A stretch of 5,655 bases of DNA from Chamaesiphon sp. (GTDB lineage: Bacteria > Cyanobacteriota > Cyanobacteriia > Cyanobacteriales > Chamaesiphonaceae), in the NCBI GenBank assembly GCA_026786125.1, contig JAJAYU010000262.1, positions 1-5,655 of the forward strand. Direction: 5' to 3'. Shown piece by piece: positions 1 through 4,715 of the stretch. The notes beneath the pieces are model-generated. The model searched no databases. It saw nothing but the letters and a program-made list of their open reading frames with translations, and was not told the origin of the DNA. Positions within the stretch are counted from its first letter, which is position 1. The number at the start of each line of letters is the position of its first letter. The translations under genes were made by a program, and so were the position numbers.

Positions 1-21
1 CGGTAACAAAGCTTAAACAAA

Positions 22-76
22 TTAGGCTTTAGGCTTTAGGCTTTAGGCTTTAGGCTTTAGGTTTTAGGTTTTAGGG
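22..76. repeat. Telomere-like heptanucleotide tandem repeat (STRR type)
   Basis: Five perfect copies of TTAGGCT (22-56) are followed by two copies of the variant TTAGGTT (57-70) and a terminal TTAGGG (71-76). The change of unit toward one end suggests that slippage or copy-number change has acted on the array. Heptameter-unit short tandem repeats (STRRs) are well known in intergenic DNA of cyanobacteria, which fits the kai genes in this window. No reading frame in the array looks coding. The array could extend no further left, because positions 1-21 do not fit the unit. Confidence 0.93.
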
Positions 77-90
77 AATTAAACAAATAT

Positions 91-152
91 TCTCCCAGTC
101 TCCCAGTCCCAGTCTCCCAGTCCCCCAGTCCCCCGTCTCCCCTCTCCCTCCC
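91..152. repeat. Degenerate C/T-rich tandem repeat (TCTCCCAG-like) abutting a start codon
   Basis: The units read TCTCCCAG (91-98), TCTCCCAG (99-106), TCCCAG (107-112), TCTCCCAG (113-120), TCCCCCAG (121-128), TCCCCCG (129-135), then a run of C and T to 152. The plus strand is almost purely pyrimidine. Only 14 AT-rich bases (77-90) separate it from the heptamer array. The tract ends directly at the GTG start of the radical SAM gene, so it forms that gene's untranslated leader and leaves no purine-rich Shine-Dalgarno sequence. Confidence 0.85.
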
Positions 153-1766
153 GTGTCAAACCCTGCATTTAGTTCCGAATATCTCCTGTTCACGCCTGCT
201 TCGCCCGATCGATCTGCGGTGCCGACGATCTTTGCTTTTCCCAATGAATATACGGTGGGAATTACCAGCTTGGGGTATCAGGTGGTGTGGGCAACTTTGG
301 CGATGCGATCGGATTTGGATGTGGCGCGGTTATTTACAGATGTCCATGAGTCATTACCGCGATCTCCAGAATTGGTTGGATTTTCCCTATCTTGGGAATT
401 AGATTATGTAAATATTCTCAATTTATTAGACTTTCTGGAAGTACCAATTCGGAGTCAAAATCGGGGCGATCATGATCCATTGATCTTTGGTGGTGGGCCA
501 GTTCTGAGTGCAAATCCTGAGCCGTTCGCTGATTTCTTTGATATAATTCTAGTCGGTGATGGTGAAGATTTACTTGGCAATTTTATTACAGCTTATCAAC
601 AAGTTCGGACAGCGAATCGAGTCACCAAACTCAAGCATCTAGCGCAGGTACCAGGAATTTATATTCCCAGCTTGTATCAGGTTGAATATGCCGGAAATTT
701 GATTGCTAGTATCCTACCGATCGATAGTAATATCCCGCCAACTGTTACGAAACAAACCTATCGCGGTAATACCCTATCTGCTTCTACAGTAGTTACCGAA
801 AAAGCTGCCTGGGAAAATATTTTTATGGTCGAAGTCGTGCGGAGTTGTCCAGAGATGTGTCGCTTTTGTTTGGCAAGCTACCTCACTTTACCCTTTCGGG
901 TTGCTGATGTTGAGTCATCCCTAATTCCGGCGATTGATCGCGGTTTAACCGTCACCAATCGGCTCGGCTTGCTCGGTGCATCTGTCACCCAACATCCAGA
1001 ATTTCCCGCATTACTCGAACATCTGGCCCAGTCTAAATATGATGATGTCAGGTTGAGTGTGTCTTCAGTTCGCACGAATACTGTTACAGTTCAACTAGCT
1101 GAAATTCTCTCAAAACGTGATAGTAAATCACTGACAATTGCCGTCGAAAGTGGTTCTGAACGAATTAGAAAAATTGTCAATAAGAAACTCGAAACTGACG
1201 AAATCTTTCAAGCTGCTGCTAATGCTAAAGCAGGTGGTCTGAAAGGATTAAAATTGTATGGTATGGCTGGAATTCCAGGCGAAGAGGATAGTGATATTGA
1301 GGAAACAGTCAAGATGCTCAGAGCAGTCAAAAAAGCCACGCCAGGATTGAGATTAACTTTTGGATGCAGTACCTTTGTGCCCAAAGCCCATACGCCTTTT
1401 CAATGGTTCGGTGTGAACAAAGCCGCTGATAAGCGATTGAAATTACTCCAAAAACAGCTCACTCCAAATGGGATTGAATTTCGACCAGAGAGTTACAATT
1501 GGTCAGTGATTCAAGCAATTATCTCCAGGGGCGATCGCAGGTTGTCACATTTACTTGAGCTTACCCGCAATTATGGCGATTCGATCGGCAGTTTCAAACG
1601 AGCATTTAAAGAACTAAAGGGACAAATCCCAGAGCTAGATTTCTACGTTCATCAAACTTGGGATACCGATCGAATTCTTCCCTGGCAACATCTGATTGGG
1701 CCATTACCAAAGCCTACATTGATCAAACATCTAGAATCAGCAACCGCACAATTCGAGCATCAATGA
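153..1766 (+). CDS. B12-binding-like radical SAM protein, function unknown
   Basis: This is a predicted radical S-adenosylmethionine enzyme of 537 residues. The [4Fe-4S] cluster motif CX3CX2C is at Cys232, Cys236 and Cys239 (SCPEMCRFC). A later GSER segment (334-337) and an LYGMAGIPGE segment (368-377) match the radical SAM barrel. The N-terminal part (about 25-160) resembles the B12-binding-like domain of such proteins, with GGGPVLSANPEP (113-124) and VGDGED (134-139). The cobalamin-ligating DxHxxG motif is not visible, so real cobalamin binding is doubtful. The C-terminal segments SRGDRR (458-463) and LPWQHL (509-514) recall, from memory, the uncharacterised TIGR03960-like radical SAM group. 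The substrate is unknown. GTG153 is the first standard start after the in-frame TAG at 72-74. It has no Shine-Dalgarno sequence because the leader is a pyrimidine repeat. The next in-frame GTG (codon 23) would remove residues that look like folded protein. The gene converges on the kai block and has no evident link to it. Confidence 0.88.
   Translation: MSNPAFSSEYLLFTPASPDRSAVPTIFAFPNEYTVGITSLGYQVVWATLAMRSDLDVARLFTDVHESLPRSPELVGFSLSWELDYVNILNLLDFLEVPIRSQNRGDHDPLIFGGGPVLSANPEPFADFFDIILVGDGEDLLGNFITAYQQVRTANRVTKLKHLAQVPGIYIPSLYQVEYAGNLIASILPIDSNIPPTVTKQTYRGNTLSASTVVTEKAAWENIFMVEVVRSCPEMCRFCLASYLTLPFRVADVESSLIPAIDRGLTVTNRLGLLGASVTQHPEFPALLEHLAQSKYDDVRLSVSSVRTNTVTVQLAEILSKRDSKSLTIAVESGSERIRKIVNKKLETDEIFQAAANAKAGGLKGLKLYGMAGIPGEEDSDIEETVKMLRAVKKATPGLRLTFGCSTFVPKAHTPFQWFGVNKAADKRLKLLQKQLTPNGIEFRPESYNWSVIQAIISRGDRRLSHLLELTRNYGDSIGSFKRAFKELKGQIPELDFYVHQTWDTDRILPWQHLIGPLPKPTLIKHLESATAQFEHQ
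1531..1538. repeat. HIP1 octamer GCGATCGC
   Basis: This is the only exact copy of the cyanobacterial highly iterated palindrome in the window, and it lies inside the radical SAM gene. Its core, CGATCG, occurs 14 times overall (positions 206, 718, 1532, 1582, 1667, 2330, 2385, 2437, 2952, 2963, 3651, 4265, 5398 and 5530). The octamer is a genome signature rather than a gene-specific site. Confidence 0.9.
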
Positions 1767-1788
1767 GCTAATTGTGTGGCGGTAGGGT

Positions 1789-1835
1789 CTCGGTTGCCCA
1801 TGCCGAGCGCAGGCTAACGCCAAAAGTAATAGCCT
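1789..1835. terminator. Two adjacent hairpins between convergent genes, possible shared terminator
   Basis: Two stems occupy the gap between convergent stop codons. The first is CTCGG (1789-1793) with CCGAG (1803-1807) and a 9-base loop. The second is AGGCTA (1811-1816) with TAGCCT (1830-1835) and a 13-base loop. Both arms match perfectly. Neither stem is followed by a clear T run on either strand, so this is not a classical intrinsic terminator. The call rests mainly on the position between two converging transcription units. The segment could also be a degenerate dispersed repeat. Confidence 0.35.
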
Positions 1836-1864
1836 TGACCTAGGAAAATAGCTCACTATCCACC

Positions 1865-2230
1865 CTATAGCCCTTCAATACTGAGAATACTACCGTCGCT
1901 AAAATCGATATTCAGATTACAATTATTTAGCAGTAAAGTACCAATTTGGGGACGAATGCCCATCGCTAATACTGGCACTTCCAACTCCACCCCATCCCAG
2001 ACTACTGTAGCGCGATGAACTGGCGTAACGAAATCTTCATTATTAGCTAAATTTGTATTGATGCTCATCACATAGGGCAATTGCAACTTACTAATTGCCG
2101 CCGCAGGTAAAGCTAAAGCTCCTTCAAAACCTGTATTAACTACACAATTAATTTCTAGATCTGGAAAACCAGATATTCGCACGATCACTTTAACTTGGGG
2201 TTGTCGCCCAATCACAATTCCATTAATCAC
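1865..2230 (-). CDS. Clan AA (retropepsin-like) aspartic protease family protein, catalytic Asp replaced by Asn
   Basis: The 121-residue product fits the small bacterial and archaeal retropepsin-like proteins (clan AA, 'DTGF' type) in length and layout. It has a beta-rich N-terminus, the active-site loop at 30-37, a small-hydrophobic LALP stretch (39-42), a VVWDGVELEVPV strand region, and an IGTLLL segment near the C-terminus. Such proteases work as dimers, each chain giving one catalytic Asp. Here the loop reads VVNTGFEG, so residue 32 is Asn; the codon is AAT, seen as att at 2135-2137 on the plus strand. A single base change from GAT would explain this. The frame is otherwise intact, so the protein may fold but lack ordinary peptidase activity, or it may be in early decay. 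The start is GTG at 2230-2228, overlapping the TAG of the upstream gene by one base (TAGTG). A GAAGG ribosome binding site lies 10 bases upstream. It is probably translated together with the 96-residue partner and possibly transcribed from the kaiBC promoter. The substrate is unknown. Confidence 0.8.
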   Translation of the reverse strand: MINGIVIGRQPQVKVIVRISGFPDLEINCVVNTGFEGALALPAAAISKLQLPYVMSINTNLANNEDFVTPVHRATVVWDGVELEVPVLAMGIRPQIGTLLLNNCNLNIDFSDGSILSIEGL

Positions 2231-2520
2231 TATAAATCTACCTTCGTTAAACTACCACCAACTGCATAAACAGCACTAAATCCAATTCGTTCCGCCCAGA
2301 TTACGGATTCAGGCCATTCTCGTTGGAGTCGATCGCTAGATTCCAGCAGATTATCATCGATTTCATAGTTTCCGGTATTGATATCGATCGCGATAATCTT
2401 ACCCATATTTTCGCGATTCTCTACTTTTTCACGGATCGATCGATAAAAAGCCTGTCCCCGTCTAGCGATCTTGAGATGATTGATCGCAACGCTTGGTTGG
2501 TTGCTACTTGATTGAGTCAT
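2230..2520 (-). CDS. Small conserved-type protein paired with the protease-like gene, function unknown
   Basis: The 96-residue product has a basic, polar N-terminus (1-38, containing SIREKVENRENMG), then a compact core from about 41. Core features are KIIAIDINTGNYEI (41-54), SSDRL (61-65), WPESVIWAERIG (69-80) and a short C-terminal strand ending in KVDL. From memory, small proteins with an 'AID..TG.YEI....ASDRL' core are often encoded just upstream of clan AA DTGF protease genes. This pair matches that arrangement, but no biochemical role is known to me. The start ATG at 2520-2518 lies 6 bases after the kaiC TAA. Its only ribosome binding candidate is a weak GAAGAA within the last kaiC codons, so translation may be coupled to kaiC termination. 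A shorter start at Met39 would keep only the core. No signal peptide or membrane segment is visible. The spacing makes co-transcription with kaiC likely, but a clock role is not shown. Confidence 0.72.
   Translation of the reverse strand: MTQSSSNQPSVAINHLKIARRGQAFYRSIREKVENRENMGKIIAIDINTGNYEIDDNLLESSDRLQREWPESVIWAERIGFSAVYAVGGSLTKVDL
2241..2245 (-). promoter_or_regulatory. Ribosome binding site GAAGG for the protease-like gene
   Basis: Read on the minus strand, GAAGG lies 10 bases before the GTG at 2230. It sits inside the end of the preceding 96-codon gene. It supports the GTG start; the nearby ATG at 2223-2221 is in another frame. Confidence 0.6.
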
Positions 2521-2526
2521 AATTTA

Positions 2527-4080
2527 TTATTCTTCTGATTTATCACTTACAGCTCGGACAATTCTTGATAGCTCGTATTTCTCATCCACGGCAATCCGAC
2601 TAGGCGAACCACTGATAATTCCTTCATAGTTGCGGAAAGAATCTTTGATTTCGGCTCCATCTTTACTGATTGTGTATTCGTGAATGCCTTTATCATGCCA
2701 AGAACCACGCATTTTAAATACGTTAAGGGCGCGGGACATTTCGCCACGAATCTCGACATATTGCAGCATGAGAATTGTATCGGTAATCGTGGAAATATGG
2801 GAATCAGTAATCGAATTTGACCCCATAAATTGGTCGGAAGTATTGGTAAAAAATCCCGTGATTTCTTCTTGTTTAGCATATCCAGTCACACCGATTACAA
2901 ACTGACGGAAGGAGTTATTGCTCACACCACGGGCTAAGGCTGAGAGGGAATCGATCGCAATTCGATCGGGTTTAAATTCGGTAATTTCCGATTTAATAGT
3001 TTGTAAATGATCTTCCAATCCGGCTGATTCTGGGTAGGTACAGAGGATTTTTAGTAGCCCTTTTTGCTCCAATCCTTCAAAGTCAATCCCCCATGAAGAA
3101 GCGTTTCGGGATAACTGCGCTCGTGACTCTTCATACGCGAATAAAATCGCCCGTTCCCCAGCTCGACAAGCTTCTTCAATGAATTTGCTGACCAGCAGGG
3201 TTTTGCCTGTACCTGTGGCTCCAGTGGCAAGGATAATTGAATCCTTAAAATATCCACCACCACACATCGCGTCGAGAGCTTTGACTCCTGATGATACCCG
3301 CACGTTGGAAGACTTCTGGGTGAGGCGCATTGCCCCCAATGGGAAGATATTGATCCCATGATTGGTAATCGTAAATGGGTATTCTCCCTTCATGTGGGTG
3401 GTGCCCCGCAATTTGAGAATTTCAATGGTACGGCGGCGACGTTCTCCTTCCAGAACATTGCGGACGATTGCAACATTGTCCGAAACAAATTCTTCTACGC
3501 CAAATCGAGCGACAGGGCCATATTCTTCGACACGCTCGGTAGTCATAATCGTGGTTGCACCCATTTGTTTGAGTCTGGCTACCAGTCGGAAAATTTCGCG
3601 CCTGACGACGGATGCGGCATCATATTGTTGGAAGATGGCGGTGACGGAATCGATCGAGACTCGTTTAGCTTTATATTTTGTGAAAGCGTACTGAATCCGT
3701 TCAATTAGGGCAGATAGATCGAAGTTACCGACTACTTCCTGTCCTTCGGGATCGGGAGAAGCATCGAGGATAAATAGCTTACCATCATCAATTAATTTTT
3801 GGAGATCCCAACCGAAACTATGGGCATTTTTGATGATGTCCGCAGGTGATTCTTCAAAGGTGACAAAGATGCCAGGTTCATCGAAATAAGAAATACCGTT
3901 GTAGATAAATTGCACGGCTAACATGGTTTTACCCGTTCCCGATGTACCGCTAAGAATAGTGGTTCTACCAACGGGTAAGCCGCCATGAGAGATATCATCA
4001 AAGCCCTCAATCATAGTGTGAATTTTCTGCACACCGAGGGGATTTAAAGGTAGTTTTGCTGGTTGATTTGTACCGATCAT
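2527..4080 (-). CDS. kaiC: KaiC, circadian clock ATPase, autokinase and autophosphatase
   Basis: KaiC is the central oscillator protein: a double-domain RecA-like ATPase forming a hexamer whose phosphorylation cycles over about 24 hours. The 517-residue product aligns by eye without gaps to Synechococcus elongatus KaiC (519 residues), with numbering shifted by minus one. CI has Walker A GTSGTGKT (45-52) and catalytic glutamates Glu76 and Glu77 in VTFEE. CII has Walker A GATGTGKT (287-294) and Glu317 and Glu318 in FAYEES. The phosphorylation sites are Ser430 and Thr431 in SHISTITD, equivalent to Ser431 and Thr432, with Thr425 (equivalent to Thr426) also kept. The A-loop and C-terminal tail (about 487-517) that bind KaiA are present, one residue shorter at the end. 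The start ATG (4080) gives the normal N-terminus but has no clear Shine-Dalgarno sequence, only AAATCTCCGCA before it. It lies 117 bases after kaiB, consistent with a kaiBC operon, and 6 bases before a small gene of unknown function. Nothing suggests loss of function. Confidence 0.98.
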   Translation of the reverse strand: MIGTNQPAKLPLNPLGVQKIHTMIEGFDDISHGGLPVGRTTILSGTSGTGKTMLAVQFIYNGISYFDEPGIFVTFEESPADIIKNAHSFGWDLQKLIDDGKLFILDASPDPEGQEVVGNFDLSALIERIQYAFTKYKAKRVSIDSVTAIFQQYDAASVVRREIFRLVARLKQMGATTIMTTERVEEYGPVARFGVEEFVSDNVAIVRNVLEGERRRRTIEILKLRGTTHMKGEYPFTITNHGINIFPLGAMRLTQKSSNVRVSSGVKALDAMCGGGYFKDSIILATGATGTGKTLLVSKFIEEACRAGERAILFAYEESRAQLSRNASSWGIDFEGLEQKGLLKILCTYPESAGLEDHLQTIKSEITEFKPDRIAIDSLSALARGVSNNSFRQFVIGVTGYAKQEEITGFFTNTSDQFMGSNSITDSHISTITDTILMLQYVEIRGEMSRALNVFKMRGSWHDKGIHEYTISKDGAEIKDSFRNYEGIISGSPSRIAVDEKYELSRIVRAVSDKSEE

Positions 4081-4154
4081 TGCGGAGATTTGAAATTTTT
4101 CTAACTAAACAATTGAATCAACTAGCTGTTACCGATGCAATCTCTTCGCTGGAG

Positions 4155-4170
4155 CCTAATATAGATTAGG
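4155..4170. other. Perfect small hairpin in the kaiB-kaiC gap
   Basis: CCTAAT (4155-4160) and ATTAGG (4165-4170) pair perfectly around a 4-base loop. On the transcript the hairpin lies about 28 bases after the kaiB stop and 74 bases before the kaiC start. No T run follows in the direction of transcription, so full termination is unlikely. It could be an RNA-processing, stability or partial-attenuation element tuning KaiB to KaiC output, but that is inference. A 6-bp AT-rich stem can also arise by chance. Confidence 0.4.
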
Positions 4171-4197
4171 TGGCAATCATTGCTATAGTTCGGTCAT

Positions 4198-4512
4198 CTA
4201 AAAGTCCCCGTCTCGTTCGGACAGCTCTTCATAGAGTAGATCCAAGCCAATCAGTACTTTTTCTCGATCGGATAAATCGCCAATAATCTTCCGCACTGGT
4301 GGTGGTAAAACCTTCGACAACGTGGGAGTAGCTAATATTTTATCCTCTTCTGCTAGTTGTGGATTCTTGAGTACATCGATTACTTTAAGCGCGTACACGC
4401 CTTTGAACTCTTCTTCCAAAATATTCTTGAGTGTTCGGAGTGCTCTGACTGAATTGGGTGTATTTCCAGCGACATAAAGCTTTAAGACGTAAGTTTTCAT
4501 TAAGGGAGCCAT
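4198..4512 (-). CDS. kaiB: KaiB, fold-switching circadian clock protein
   Basis: KaiB is the thioredoxin-like, metamorphic clock protein. It switches from a tetrameric ground-state fold to a monomeric fold that binds the KaiC CI ring, captures KaiA and ends the phosphorylation phase. The 104 residues include the hallmark segments [15 protein letters not shown] (11-25), [20 protein letters not shown] (40-59), ATPTL (61-65) and the Pro70-Pro72 run. Tyr8, Gly89, Asp91 and Tyr94, the positions studied for fold switching in Thermosynechococcus, are at the same numbers here. The protein ends in an acidic tail. The ATG at 4512 gives the MAPL- start seen in Thermosynechococcus KaiB and has an AGG seven bases upstream (4522-4520). 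The alternative Met5 lacks a ribosome binding site. The gene probably forms an operon with kaiC. The ribosome binding site lies inside a 16-bp palindrome. Confidence 0.98.
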   Translation of the reverse strand: MAPLMKTYVLKLYVAGNTPNSVRALRTLKNILEEEFKGVYALKVIDVLKNPQLAEEDKILATPTLSKVLPPPVRKIIGDLSDREKVLIGLDLLYEELSERDGDF

Positions 4513-4513
4513 A

Positions 4514-4529
4514 AATTAACCTGTTAATT
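4514..4529. promoter_or_regulatory. Palindrome covering the kaiB ribosome binding site
   Basis: AATTAAC (4514-4520) and GTTAATT (4523-4529) are perfect inverted arms around two central bases. The minus-strand AGG at 4522-4520, the likely kaiB Shine-Dalgarno sequence, sits at the centre, and the palindrome ends one base before the kaiB ATG. As DNA it could be a repressor operator. As RNA it cannot form a normal hairpin because only two bases separate the arms, so DNA binding is the likelier role if it has one. It is AT-rich, and chance is possible. Confidence 0.4.
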
Positions 4530-4566
4530 ATAAATAGTTCGTTATTCGACTCGATTAGTGAGATCT

Positions 4567-4601
4567 AGTTACATACCGATTGGAGCGATGTTGTTGTAAC
4601 T
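4567..4601 (-). promoter_or_regulatory. Inverted repeat AGTTACA/TGTAACT, candidate kaiBC control site
   Basis: AGTTACA (4567-4573) and TGTAACT (4595-4601) are perfect 7-bp inverted arms 21 bp apart in the kaiA-kaiB gap, 55 to 89 bases before kaiB. On the minus strand, the same arms overlap a weak sigma70-like pair: TTACAA (4599-4594) and TATGTA (4575-4570), spacing 18, each matching consensus at about three of six bases. GTTACA also resembles the half-site of the HLR1 element bound by the cyanobacterial regulator RpaB, but HLR1 uses direct repeats and this is inverted. Both promoter and operator status are inference. Confidence 0.33.
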
Positions 4602-4638
4602 TTGCTGACTTGATGATTGGCGGCAAGTCTGGGGCTTA

Positions 4639-4668
4639 ATTTAATTTATCATCGAATCTTGATGTCGA
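4639..4668 (-). promoter_or_regulatory. Candidate kaiBC promoter
   Basis: Read on the minus strand, TCGACA (4668-4663, five of six to TTGACA) and TTAAAT (4644-4639, four of six to TATAAT) are 18 bases apart. This would start transcription near 4632 with a leader of about 120 bases before kaiB. It is the best sigma70-like pair I found by eye in the gap. It competes with the weaker pair at 4599-4570 and overlaps the imperfect stem at 4645-4672. Confidence 0.3.
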
Positions 4669-4672
4669 TAAA
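4645..4672 (-). terminator. Imperfect stem-loop after kaiA, weak terminator candidate
   Basis: TTTAT (4645-4649) pairs with ATAAA (4668-4672), and CATC (4650-4653) pairs with GATG (4661-4664). A 7-base loop separates the inner arms and one side has a 3-base bulge. In the direction of kaiA transcription it begins about 43 bases after the kaiA stop and is followed by the AT-rich TTAAATTAA. The stem is AT-rich and weak. It could reduce read-through from kaiA into kaiBC, but it overlaps a promoter candidate. Confidence 0.22.
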
Positions 4673-4715
4673 GCTGAATCAAACCAACAATCAAAGATCC
4701 ATTGAAACCAATAAA

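Noticed and set aside
22..152. Possible CRISPR array at the left edge
   Set aside because: The units are 6-8 bases long, directly abutting and without unique spacers. They are simple tandem repeats.
878..1075. Minus-strand 65-codon frame inside the radical SAM gene
   Set aside because: It is antisense to a conserved enzyme core, with no features of its own.
1765..1854. GAGCTA (1765-1770) and TAGCTC (1849-1854) as ends of a mobile element
   Set aside because: The 6-bp arms are 78 bases apart, overlap a stop codon and have no target-site duplication or coding capacity between them. Chance is sufficient.
2323..2511. Plus-strand 62-codon frame opposite the 96-residue gene
   Set aside because: It is antisense to a better-supported gene, and there is no ribosome binding site or family resemblance.
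2547..3359. Minus-strand alternative frames of 110 and 102 codons within kaiC
   Set aside because: Both overlap kaiC in another frame. Their translations look like frame-shifted KaiC and contain no sensible motif.
3358..3708. Plus-strand open frames of 116 and 110 codons opposite kaiC
   Set aside because: They lie wholly inside the well-conserved kaiC frame on the other strand, show no recognisable domain, and overlap each other in different frames. They are shadows of kaiC codon use.
4527..4532. Perfect TATAAT on the minus strand just before kaiB
   Set aside because: It would place the transcription start only about 8 bases before the ATG, and no -35-like hexamer lies 16-19 bases upstream. 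It is better explained as part of the AT-rich palindrome region.
4568..4600. RpaB HLR1 site in the kaiA-kaiB gap
   Set aside because: HLR1 needs two direct half-sites about one helical turn apart. Here the GTTACA half-sites are inverted and far apart, so only the inverted repeat itself is reported.
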